In this document: positions 36,180 to 49,300 of the stretch, in pieces
Layout: the number at the start of each line of letters is the position of its first letter
Numbering within the stretch: the first letter of the stretch is position 1
Assembly: GCA_024036415.1 (NCBI GenBank)
Contig: JAMWET010003592.1
Location: 62,001 to 126,000 of the forward strand
Source of the DNA: Prochilodus magdalenae
Lineage: Eukaryota > Chordata > Actinopteri > Characiformes > Prochilodontidae
DNA length: 64,000 bases
Direction: 5' to 3'
Program-made: the position numbers and the translations under genes
The notes under the pieces: generated by a model
Seen by the model: only the letters and a program-made list of their open reading frames with translations
Database searches by the model: none
Told to the model about the DNA's origin: nothing

Positions 36180-36332
36180 TGTGTGCTTGTGCCCAGGCCT
36201 CTGTGATGTTTCCTCAGGTTTTTTTAAAATGGCTTGTTTTATGATATGATGAGCACGGTATGACTGTAACTACACTAGAGAGAAAAATCGACGTCAGGCA
36301 AAAACACAGTGACCTGTAACCTGCGGATAATG

Positions 36333-39300
36333 ATGGAGACAGGTGAGAAATGATGGCAACTATCTATTTATTTCCTAAGCTAGTATTTAAATATGAACTG
36401 TAGTTGTATTTTATCATGACAAGCATAGTGTATATCATAATTTGAGATTCAAGGGCTATGATGTCTGTGTATATGTCTTATATAGAAAGGATATAATTTT
36501 TTCTTTTAGCCCACTTGCCTAGTTATTGCCCTAAACAATATAAATAATTAATAATATGGGTAATGATGATGGATGATTCCGTAAACACCAACAACTTAAA
36601 ACTGTGATGGATTTCTTAGAATGTATTGACATGCTCTACACCAGAAATAAATGCACAAGATATCAAGCACGTTTTGCTACAACATCAAATTTCCACACAG
36701 ACTAGATAGCATGATAACTCATGGCCTGAGCTAGGAGAGTCTTCTTGCTGTAGACAGTGATCGGAAATCCCCCCGTCTGACAGACCTTAACGAGAGAACA
36801 GTTTTATGGTATTGGCAGCCAATACCAACTGGCAGGGGGAAAAAATGAGCACAAAACATCTATTAGTGCAGGTTCATTTGTGCTTTCTGTCATGACTGAA
36901 AAGCAATGGAATGTAGTATCTCTATTCAGTTGCTGCTGGACTTTAATATAGGGCTACAAAGGATAAAAATACAAAACAACTGGCTACTGACCAACTATCT
37001 TGTCAATGGGCTTTTTCAACCATATATTATGGAGAGCTTTGGAGAAACCCATTTTGGATGCCTAAAGAAAGAATAGATAGTAGTTTAATATATGACTTTT
37101 ATAAGTATGACTTTTCAGTCATTTGAAAGTTGCCCAGGTCTTCACTCTCTCAGCTAGCAAGAGAATGTACATTTCATACTTCCTATTTTCATACTTAATT
37201 TTATACCACTTTGTAGGCATATGTGGCTAAAAAAGCGCTAATCAAACTGTGACTTTCTGTGTGGGTGTGGCTGCTGAGCAGCTTGACTGGCAGCTCTCTG
37301 TCCAAAACTCAAAAGCTTCTCCACCCCTACAGAACTAACATCATTATCCGGGACAAAAACAACAACGTGTGACGAGAGAAATGAATAGGCTTAATGATGG
37401 ATGAACAAATGAACAGACAGGCAAAGCAACATGTGAATGAATATACGGATAAACAAACAATATCTATGTGTGGATAAAGGCACAAACTGGCAACCGGCAC
37501 CTACAGTCAGGTGGTCTAGCATGCTAGTTTTGGCAATGCTGGGTTAGCTTGCTAAGCTACTAAGACTATGTTGTTTTGTATAAATTGTTTTGTGTGGGCG
37601 GGGCAAGAGACAGCAGCCTTTTGAATGGTTGGGAAATGACCACGGACATACTTTGTGCATGTGTATTGTAAGAAAACACAGATTAAGGTTTCCTGGGGTT
37701 TTAAGTATTGAGATCTCATGTTTTCACCAAACCTCCCACCACTAATGTATATTAGGAAAAGTAGTATGCAACATATAACAATGTCACAAAATGAAGCAAC
37801 AGCTATGAACCCTGACACTATACCACTGTGCTGGCAATGCTGTTGTAACAGTATTACAGTACAAGCTAACAGGACCTACCAAGTCACTTATAAGTGATAT
37901 ATTTCATATGTGAAAAGCAGAGCAGCGTGCCTAGTATGTAACAAAGCCATTAATATGCTAATATTTTAAATATAAGTTTCTTTTTATTAACATTCTAAAA
38001 GTACAATGTGCCTTATATTGTCCCAAACTTGCCACATGGTAGTTTGTTATCCCTGAGCTAACACTCTAGCTAAGTTAACACACAAACTATAATACAACAA
38101 TATGATATCATACAATATGACACAGCATGATGCCATTTGATAAAATGCCTGATATGTTGACGATGTGCAAAAATGTAATGCTAACAGATTGCTAGATATT
38201 TATTTTGTCTTTTTAACCCAGTACAAGCCAGTGGTGGACGAAGTACACAAACCATGTGGTTAAGTTTAAGTGGAGAAACCAAGCTAAAATATCCCTCTAG
38301 TAAAAGCAGAGGTTCTCCCTGTAGACCTCCACTTGAGTACTAAAGTGAGGAAGTGTGTAACGTCCCTTAATGATCCAGCAGCTGTTTTTTCGGCTGTTTA
38401 TTACTCAACTCTGAAGAAACCAGAAGAAAACGTATTAAAGTAATTCCCTTCGAATGTGCTCACGTATGGAGAGTAAAAGTAGCATGATTAATTATGGCTC
38501 TAATGTCCTACGATCATTTTTGGAACAAGACTATAAACTCTAGAGAAAAGACTCTAGGGTCACTCTTGGTCTATCAGTCTTTTAATAGAATTTCATTAAT
38601 TAGTCTGACACTGATGTCTTGTAAAAGGATCATAAGCACATAACACAGAAGGAGAACAGTTTCCATTAGGAAGAACCAGGCTCTGTCCAACCGGTCAAAA
38701 CAAGTAAAAAAAAAAAATTGCCCACTGTACCCTTACTGGTGGGCTCACTTCACGCTTCTTTTGTTACGACATGTTACATTTTTATTCACACGCAGGCTAA
38801 AAAGAAACGCAGGTTTGGCACATGACACAAAGTACAGTCACCAAAGTTTGACTAGCCCTGTTGAAATGTTCCTTTGACCGTACTGTACATGCGATACCAA
38901 ATAAAATTGCGAGACGTTTGAAGTTTGTAAACAGTTGCTGTACTGGAGAATTATCGGAATGATCTTTTCTGAGAATTTACAGTAAATGAAGATTTAAAAA
39001 AGTCTAGATCGGTTTATGGAGAAATATCATGTCTTGTTTTCCCTCTGTTTGGTTTTGGTTCATTTCTCAAGCATTAAAATGGTTTCAAATGGTTTCAGCC
39101 TTCCAGTAACATCAACATAACACTGATTTGCATAAGATACATAGGAAGACATGAAGAAAGGCTTTGCTTTCGAGAAAGATCTGGCACTAAACGTGTTTTT
39201 AAAGATTCCTCAAACCAAAGCCTAATATAAATACTATACACTACACTGCATATGTCCCAGCATCTTCTATAAGGTAAGATAGCAAAGAAAACATTACCGG

Positions 39301-40239
39301 CACCAAACCTAGATCATCAAAACAAAACTAAAACAATATTAAATAACTTTTTTCACACAATACCCATAAGGATAGTAGTGTATAGTTTTTGTAACCCCTT
39401 AAAATTGCCAAGACCCAGTAGCAACGCTTTACTACACACTTACTGGCACTGTTGTTTATGTAGTTACTGATATTCAGCCTCAGTTTGCAAAAAGCAATAG
39501 GGATTAAAAACATCCTGCCTGCTCCATTAGGACACATATACATATCGTCACTCTCCATTCATGTGATTTTCAGTTTTCTACAGAGTTTATGCTCAGCAGC
39601 TGTCACCTACATTATGTGAAGATTTCATTATAATTGGAGCAATCCAACTACTCCAAAAGTGGCTTGAATTAAATCTCTTTATAGTAACTTACATTGCAAA
39701 GAAGGGATGTTTTTGAGCTGTGAACTTCATTTTGGAGTTACTTGTTCTTCTTTGGACAGTGATGATATTCTATAGCAGTTCTGTAGTTAGGGAACATAAA
39801 TGTTTTTTTTAAATACGGTAGATTCCAAAAACCTATTGAAACTTATTCAAGGTGGATCTTAATATCATTGCTGTACATTTGCATTGCAGAGCTCTGTTTT
39901 CATGCACACTGCAACACTTTGTTATTGTGACCTCTATCCTTTAAAGTCTGTAGCATAAACTTCGTCTTCTCTGCAGAACAGTTTTTGGCTTCTGCCATGT
40001 TGAACGTTACAAACTTCTGCATATGCGCATAAACTTTCCGATAAGGAATGTTATTAGATACAGGCATTTAGAAGCCTACTATTCTTACATAGTCCCTTAA
40101 TCAGATACAAATTATTTTTGGAAAGGTCTCAACTGGACTAGTCTACTCCTATTGAGGTGTATACACAAACGTGATTAATCAGATTTATTTAAAAGAAATC
40201 TATAAATGCAGGACATTGTGCCTATTTTCAGATTTACTG

Positions 40240-40272
<33 letters not shown>

Positions 40273-40273
40273 A

Positions 40274-40347
<74 letters not shown>

Positions 40348-43300
40348 AAGAGATGCTTATGGTGGTAAGAGATGGTGGTGGTGAGGGGAACCCTATATAT
40401 CTGTAAGCTGATAAGCATCTCTTTTATGTACCCTCTAATATCAAACCACTCAGCATGATTCAGTTTACAGCTCAATGGTTTATTAATAAAGGGCTATTGG
40501 AAATTTAAGAAATTCAGGCATATACTAGCATTACAGTGGCGGTCCATCACGGTCCAGTACCACACCTTCACCTGCCAATAAAACTTTTCCTGTCTCTGGT
40601 AAAATGTGAGCTGTTGTTGAGTCACTTTCCCACAACCAGGAAGGACAGTTATCAAGATTCCATGGAATAATATTGCTGGGACTAGTGATCAGTTACTGTA
40701 AACCAAGAGCGAGCACATACCACGCCTGCTGCTGTGGCCACAAAGCGTTAAACTGTCTAAACTTTCACTCGGAATTTTACACCCAATCCCTCTTTCACAG
40801 TCACATATTAACAGGGAAGAGGAAAAGTGGTTGGACATAGTACATAGTGCATAGTGGTAGAAATAAGCTCTTGCTTGGAGTCAGGAAAACACATCTGGAT
40901 CTGTTAGTTACTCAGTGAAGGCAAAAAGCAGTAAACGATTCAAAATGCTTCAAAAAGATTTTTAACATTTTGAAAGGGCTTATAGATGTTTAGTAATTGT
41001 CTTCCCTTGTAGTAAACCGTTTAGTCAGTCCTTCACTAAATAAAGGTTAGCTCTGATCTGATACTGTCATGTACTGTTCTGCACTATAATGCAAAATGTA
41101 GACATTGCCAGGGCTATTTCTGGCTATAAGCAGAGGTTGCTTAGGGGCCCTAGAGCCATCATTGGCCTCCTGAAAAAGTAGCACTTGTTTTGATTTGTTT
41201 TGATTGTTTTGATTATTTATTTATGTGTTGTTTGTTTGTTTGTTTGTTTGTTTTACTTATGTGCCGTGTAAAAAGAGAGAGTGCTAAACTATGGTCTGTG
41301 TTTGAGCACTGTTATGAGTCACCTGGTACAGCCTGGAACATTATCAGGTCAGAGGCGTCAGGTCAGATTTGGGGTTAGAAGCTTTTTAGGACCACATCAT
41401 CCATCTTTACATATTCATAGTATTCCACTGACATCACGGTAGCCTCAGCAGCAGTGGTGGTTTGTTACGAGATAAAAACGAAGTTCTGCTTACCACCAGG
41501 CAAGGCACTCAACTGCTTTGGGGCCCCAGGCCAGTGGTAGGGCGGGGTTGCTCTGAGGGTATATTTATATTTCTTAAGTTTTGAAAATGTTGTGTATGGT
41601 TATATTTTAAAAGTAATTGTTATATGAAATGAAAATATGTAGACGTTTCGCAAACCTGTTGTGAGTGTCCGATTATTTATAACATAATGAGGATGAAACC
41701 CCTTGTGAATTTCTGCCTAGGGGCCAACAGACTCTAGAATGCCGTAACCGATCCAGTAAAGGCAGTAAAACGTTTTTCCTTACACACTCAGTCTAAAACT
41801 CATCAAGCCAATTAAATAATACATTCAAGTTTCATATTTATTTTATTTGGATTGTTGCATATAAATGCTCAATGCCTCTAAATGGCTGAGATTTCCCATG
41901 GCATTATTATTATGCTCCATTATTATTGCACACCAATTAATATGCCAGATCTATATTTACATTTCTGGCATTTAGCTGACGCTCTTATCCAGAGCGACTT
42001 ACAAAGTTAATCACATTACAGGTGGGCCAATGTAGTGTTAGGAGTCTTGCCCAAGGACTCTTATTGGTGTAGCACAGCATAGTCACCCAGACCGGGAATC
42101 GAACCCCAGTCTCCCACGTGTGGTGGTGGCTATTTGGCGGGTAGTGGTTTTATCCGCTGAGCTACACCAACCACCTAGTATATACCCTAAGAAGTGCACT
42201 CTTAGTGTAGTTAAGTGTAACGTGTAGTCGGTAAAGTCTTGACGTGTTTAACAGCACTCAGCAGTCCAGGAGCTGTTTATTCAGCTGTGTATTAATTTTT
42301 CCTAAAAGAAAAAGTCAGGTATTTTTGATTTTTTGATGTATAAATCAATGGTTTTGCATTTGCCGGCATGTTGTTTGAAATTTTTAGTTTATCATTGAGG
42401 AGTTTTGCGAGGTTTGTTAGTTACTTCTATTAGTTTCTGTAAAGTCTCAGGCATCTCAGGATGTTCTTTTCCACCTACAGAGTCGTAAGTCAAAGTCAAG
42501 TCAACTCAAAAGGCACTTATTATTATTCCATCCATGAACATGTACACAGTGGAGTTAAATTCCATTCCTCCAGGAACGACGTGCAACATGGAACAACAGA
42601 GCACAAAGTGCAAACGTGCAGACATACGTAGGTACACAAAAATAAAAACTAGAAACAATACAATAAATATGATAATTAAACAGAAATTAGACACAGCAAA
42701 CAGACAGGACAGTGCAGCACCAACACAGCACTCATTTCTGGGCATGAGGTGGGGGAATAAGGTGCAGAGAGATTAAGCACGGTGTGATCTGTGAGTGAGA
42801 ACATACATATACACAGCAGTTACTGGGGTAGAGTAAACACGGAGTTAGCAGCAATGCTCCAGATAGTGCAAGTAGAGCATCAAAAGAGGTGTGTGCATGT
42901 GTGGAGTATGTGTGAGGGGGTGTTCAGATCAGTCCTTGTGAGTTCAAAAAACTGATAGCTTGAGGAACAAAGCTGTTGCCGATTTTGGCAGTGATGGCAT
43001 GGATGTTCCAGACGGCAGACGTGAAAAAAGCCTGTGTGAGCGATGGATGTGGCGGATGTCCATAATGGAGGGGATAGAGACCCTGATGACCTTTTCAGCT
43101 GTCCTCACTATATGCTGTAGGGTGTCGTAGCTGCAGTAACAAAGACAAGGCAGGCAGTATTACAGCAGAGTCAGCATAGCCTTCCAAAATGGCAACTGTG
43201 CCTTGTTATCGATACAATCAAATACTCATTAGAACCATTTTGCCATTTGTGCTTCCAGCCCTGAATTAATGTGAAGTAAGAATTACTATCACATGCACTG

Positions 43301-46300
43301 GCTCAAAGTTTAAGTCTCAAATGCAAACCCAACATTACACTGAAGCAGATTGAATTGAGTTTTCTATGAGTTCGACATGAGATACATCCGTTCAGGAAAG
43401 TACAGTATATTCTTCCATCAGAGAGTTCTCCAGATTCCCAAAACTGGCACAGTGAAGCTTTAATTTAAAAAAAAATGGTAGACTGTATTTCTCCCGTGTA
43501 TAGGTATTTATTGTTGCCCCACTTAAAACATTGTTGCAACAACCAAAATGGCAACAGTACAGTAGAGGGCAAAAACCTGATGTAATTCGAATGTAAGTCA
43601 ATGGAACCAGCTTTTCTCAAGCAATTTCTGTTCTCCTTATTCGTGCAGGCGTTTTGAAAATGAGTGGAATTTCCCCATAACATAGCTAGTAAATAAATGC
43701 TTCAAGAGACAATTATCTTCCAGCGTAATCCACCACACCCTCAACACTGGTGCCAAAAATGTCAAAAAATGGGTTAAGCTCTAAGACACTTTCATTGTCA
43801 TCTGAGTAATGAGTCAACTGTCAGTTGTGGTAGAGGTAATAAAAACATTTATCATAAATGTCATTCTCAGCAGAGTATTCCAAGCGAGTGTATCAAGGAG
43901 TCAGGGTCAAGCACACGGTCAAAGACCTGCTAGCAGAGAAACGATCAAGACAAACCAACGTACCAAGATTCAATGTAAGTAGATGACGCCTTTCTTTGCA
44001 TTTCCTGTCCATTTCAATACTTTCAATCCTTAACTGTTCTCTCAGGCCTTTCATCTGCCTTACCCACAACATGCCTCTACCTCATGACTTTATTACAAAC
44101 TTATTAGCAACTGTTATCTCACCTGGTTCACTTGTCATTCCTGTTTTTCTCATTTCTTTATGTCATCTGCTACTTGATCCCATCCATTGTAAGCACTCTC
44201 GGGTTGTTGAAAAGCTTTACACGGGAATTGTATATGTCACACCATTTCCACATAAATTGTCACCGTTGCACAAAAAAGCAAAACAACATGGATCACTACT
44301 TTCGGTCTTTTGTTTTTGGCATAACTGGAAAAGACACGTTTATTATGGTATTCAAAAATTACATTAACTTCCATTACATTAACTTCCAGTATAAATTAAG
44401 AATGTTTTTGCCTTCTCCTGTAAAGTTACCATTTTGGACAGACAAAGTTTTAGTTTGACAGTATATTAAATATATTCGTTTACAGTTATTAGCCAAAGTA
44501 TTTATTAAGGAAACGCCCGAATTGTGTAGATGTAGAATATTTGACTCGTGTGCAAATTCAGTGCATATTGTTTGTTATTGTTAATATTATCAATACACAA
44601 ATCTCATATCGAATTCAAAGTACTAGAGAGTAATGGAGTTTCTTTTCACCCATTAGCCTAGACTCACTAATCTAGCGTGACACACCACTGTTATTATTAT
44701 TGTTATTGTGGTTGTTGTTGTCACTATTCTTCCTTCTGTTTTTCGTATTATTATTATTATTATTATTATGAGCATTGATATTGATTCTAATCCACACAAA
44801 TATTTTTAAAAATAAATACAGCTAAGTACGTTTATTTTCTTTTTCAAAAGCTTCAAAGATGAATTCATACGTAGTTAAATGTATGCAAGGTCATTCATAG
44901 TGGTTTGATATGAAATACCATTGCATGAAGTTTCATTGCAGAGATTTCCTATATGGAAACTTATTTACTATTCAAAACACCCAGAACCTACTGCATTTCT
45001 CTAGGCAGTACTGGTGATGGTAAAATAGAGGAAAGACCAGGAGAAGCCACATAGTCTTTGGTCACTATTTAGCATCAGCACACCCTGCGTGTGCCTCCCC
45101 ACCATTAATGAACTTGAAAAATATGCTTTAGAGCAAAACCTTATCAGAACCAACATAATACAGTCCACAGATTAAGCAGCTGATATGCAGCGATTCTGCA
45201 TGATAGCTAGAACAGAGCATTTCACCACAAACTACCCTAAATGAGTTTGTTTGCGTTGAACGTTAACTCACCAGTGTAGCATGATGGATTACTATTTTAT
45301 CATTACTGATGAAAATGTGCAATTTCTACATCTGTGTCATACACATGCATATGGAATTCCGATCCTCAGAGAGTATTTGTTTTCCATTGGCTGGTTGATA
45401 TGGCCTGCCACTGTAATGTATCTTAGCGGAACCACAAGCTGGGAGCATTGGTGGGTGTTGGATGGCACGTCTCCTGTCACCTCAGAAAGATCAGTATCAG
45501 CCACACCTGCCTGTATCGGCACTGTCTTCCTGAAAGGGTCCAGATAAGTGAGGCATTGTTGCAGACAGACGGTTAAAAGCACATTAGGTCACTGCCGAGA
45601 CTTTAACCAAAGACAAACAAGCTGCCCTTGTCCTAGACTCTGCTTGCTGCTGCGTGTATGCATGGACAACCCCCCCGCCCCTTCCTTAGTTACTAATGGC
45701 CCTAATCGAGCCTCATGCAAATTTTCAGGAGAAGAGGATGGCTTTGGCACACAATCATGCCCGAGTCCAATGCCAGTAAAAGGGTTATCGCTTTCTCAAG
45801 CATTCTGCTTCATTCAAAATTTTATGTCAGGATACACAAAGCAATTGTAGTTCTAATTCCTGTCTACCTACTAATCACATACATACACACATATAAATAT
45901 ATATATATACACACACACACACATATATATACATATATATATATATATATACATAAAAGCCTCAGAGTAACCAAAAGTATACAGGATTGTGAACCTCAAC
46001 ATGACTAAATGGAGTTACTTAGATTGTGAACTTTAAAGGCCTCTTTAAAAGAATAGATGCTGTTATAAAGGCAAAGGGTGAACACAATGAGTACTGAAGA
46101 ATGATATATTATATTCAGTTGTTAAGTATTCCATGTAGCTTTCTGTTAAAAGGTTATTTTCCAGTTTCTGGCACTGCAAAAACTTACCCTCAATTGACCT
46201 TTTGATCTGAAATGACAAAAAAATTGAGCCTAGCTAGCAGGGAACGTTCCCAGGACTTTGGCTAATGTTACCTCTAAGTTCTAATAAAGTCTTGAAAATG

Positions 46301-49300
46301 ATAATGTTTTAATTTGATGTTCCAAGAAGGTTTTAAAGATGTTTACCTTCAGAAAGAACATTCTGGGACACAAAACAAAACCTCACATGGAAACATTAAT
46401 GTAACACTGCATTGCAAATTCTCAGAATGTTTTTTAGAACAAAACCGTTCTGGCTGGGGAGTGTTTGCTGACCTACATATCTCCAATTTTGCCATTTTTC
46501 ATTTCCTGTGCACCATTTCATGCTGAATGGACCAAAACAAATGTCCCAAAATGACTTGGAAACAAATCTGGTTACACTGACTTGCACTGACCATAGAATA
46601 TGCTTTTGGTCATATACGTTGGTCATTTTTGCCCATTTCTATTGATACATTCATCATGGAATGTCTAAATGATGTAAAGGCCAACAGCAGTTTCAAACAG
46701 TGTCACAGAAACAAAGAAATAACTTTTTTTTAACAGCCAGAGACAATATTTATTTATCTTTAGTTTATTGGGCAGGATATCAGTCTCATTAAAAACCAGC
46801 CACTGCAATGGAAGCCCTAGCTCCTCTATTCCTTCTGCACATAAGGGCATGCTTTATCTGTTAGCTGGTTGTCATTTGGGATGTGTTCCCAGCCATCCAA
46901 TCATTTTAGGCCCTCAAGGCACGCACACACACCACCGGAGGCAAGTAAGTGCACACACACACATACACGCACACACATATACACAGGGAGGTGGGGGGTG
47001 CCATTGTAACACTGGCAAATTACATTCAAATATCCTCCCACAAAATTTGCCTGGCTTTCAACAGAAGCAGCTTGTGTACTAGAGCCTTCCTATGTTCACT
47101 CTGACTTTAAAGTCCCTGAAACACACTAGGGATTCCATATCCTGGGCTTTTATGCTCCACAAAGCGAACGTTTACTTGAGCTTGTGAGCTCGTCTCACTC
47201 TTTTTTTGGATTTAAAGTGTATTATCGTGTTGTTTTCAACATTTCTTGAACTCTCTCGAAAATACTACCTTATGGGATATCAGGAGATCTGTGGCTAACA
47301 CAAGTAGACATGCATGTCGCCCTGAAGGAGATAATAAAACCCCCAGTAATTCTGTCTTTTCTTTTGGTTTCCAGGCAGGAGCTAGCTCCTCCCAGCCAGC
47401 TTTTGTACAAATGCCAGGTGAGTTCACCTTCTTCTCTGATCATCTGATAAAAGCTCCCACACAGCTAATTAGGCTTTCAACCAGACCTGTGTGCTGGAAG
47501 TGATGAGAGAGCTAATTTGGTGAGCTAACGCTAAACCTCACTTCCTCCTTCCTCTTACAGGGCCACACATGCTTCCTGGATACTACAGCATGCGAAGGTC
47601 CTTCCTGCCTGATTCCGAGCTTTGCCATCCGATGAAGCAGTACTCTACAGACTCCTACTCCTCAGCCTTAGGGAGCAAGACCTTTCCTTATGACCACTCC
47701 TCCAGCTACCCCTCTTTCATTGACAGCTACTACCAACCCGAGTCCTTTGGAGACTACAGAGGTGCAACTGCTTATACGGCAGGCGGAGGCTCGCTCTTTC
47801 CACCGTCCACACTCTCCACACTGTTGCCCTCTCTGTCTGGCGAGTCGTCCTCTCATCTGCTCGTGGTATTGACCTTGACCTTCACTTTTATACTCTTTTA
47901 AACATGGCTTCTGCAATTAGGCCTCGTCTTTTCCCCTCACTGAAATCCCAGGCGCCATCTTAAGGACCGTTCCATTAGTTCTTTTGCTAAAGTGAGGGAT
48001 GTTAGATGAGCCCTCAGATGGGCAAGTGAACCCTAGTGTCGACTTCAGCAGCAAAACCTTCCCAGAAATCAGTGCGACCTGGAGCATTTACCTTATTAAA
48101 GCCCAAAATAGTCACAGACAAAGCAGCTTGTAGCCCATAGCAGTAAACTACTTAAAAATCCTCAACATTTCAAAAGCATGCCATTTTGTTTGCTGGGTTA
48201 CAAACTATTTCATCCCTTATACATGACTGTTGATACAGCTTTATCACTTTACTCTACAGGCTAGTTAGCGTGGCTAACAACAACAAAAAGAAAGGCAGTA
48301 GCCCACACATCTACGCTAAGTTCTACGCTACGCTAGCCACACAAAACAGTTATTTACAAAAGTTCTATTTAAATAACATCGGACATCGCTGGAAAGTTAC
48401 ATTAAAAGCTTCATGGCTAGCTTAGTTTAACCTGCCAAAGGCTAGGTTATTTAACTAGCTCAAGGGAAGTTTGTTAGATGACCCTCTATCCATTAGGCAT
48501 CAACAGAAGGCTTATAAGTGAGCACAGGTCTCATCTTCTGCACCAGTAAAATATTTCAGAACTGTAAAATTGGATTTGTTATACTAACTTTGGGATTTAT
48601 GTCGCAAGATTCTCCATCTGTTATACAAAACTAAGGCTAAAGCTTAATTACTACACAAAGAGCATCTATGCATCTATGCATGTTTCTACAGTTACTCACA
48701 AAATGTATGTCTGTCATGTTCAAGCATTGCAAAGAGATCATTTGTATGGCATTGTACACAATGTTTCTGTGGCTAGCTAAACTAACCTAACGAGTGTGAA
48801 TTTTGAGCGTGCCCATTCCTCCCCTTCTGCAGCGAGTGGCCACAGTTGCAGAAGGCACATCAAAACCAGTTATCAAACAGGCTCTAAATTCATCTTATAG
48901 GCTTATAAATGATACAAATTAGCATGAAACAAGCCTTTTGTGACAACAAGAAATCAGCTTTGCACTGCTTTTACTTTACCCTCAATACAGTGAGTCAGTC
49001 GAGGTCGCTTCTTTAGTTTCGTGCTAAAGCTACAAGGTCGATAAGGCTGCATCATTCTGTCATTGCAGTGGCAGCCTTGCTACAGATGTATGAACTGTAA
49101 AATGCAATCTGTTATATTGATACAGTTGTACAGCACTGACTGTAACACCACCCACAGGAAGATTAATAATGCAGTCCATTGTCACTCTAGTTTGAGATTC
49201 ATTTAGTGTAAAAATAATGAACTTTGCCTTCATGCTTAATGATTCATGAGAAGCACTATTAACACAGTCACTGTCAGTATTTTAGCTATAGTTAAAAATG

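Larger units (their letters stand above)
36343..43870 (+). other. pou2af2: pou2af2 intron 1
   Basis: A 7.5-kb intron between the 10-base coding part of exon 1 (donor GTGAGA) and exon 2 (acceptor TTCTCAG). It contains a (TA)n/(CA)n microsatellite at 40240-40345, a tRNA-derived SINE at 41953-42173 and a LINE-like 3' end at about 42480-43145. No additional exon was recognised. Confidence 0.75.

Noticed and set aside
40171..40475. Open frames of Tyr-Ile repeats on both strands
   Set aside because: Translation of a TA/CA microsatellite.
43858..43974. pou2af2 start at the ATG at 43858
   Set aside because: Possible, but the acceptor at 43870 joined to the 10-base exon at 36333 gives an N-terminus closer to the vertebrate protein and links to a TATA/octamer promoter.
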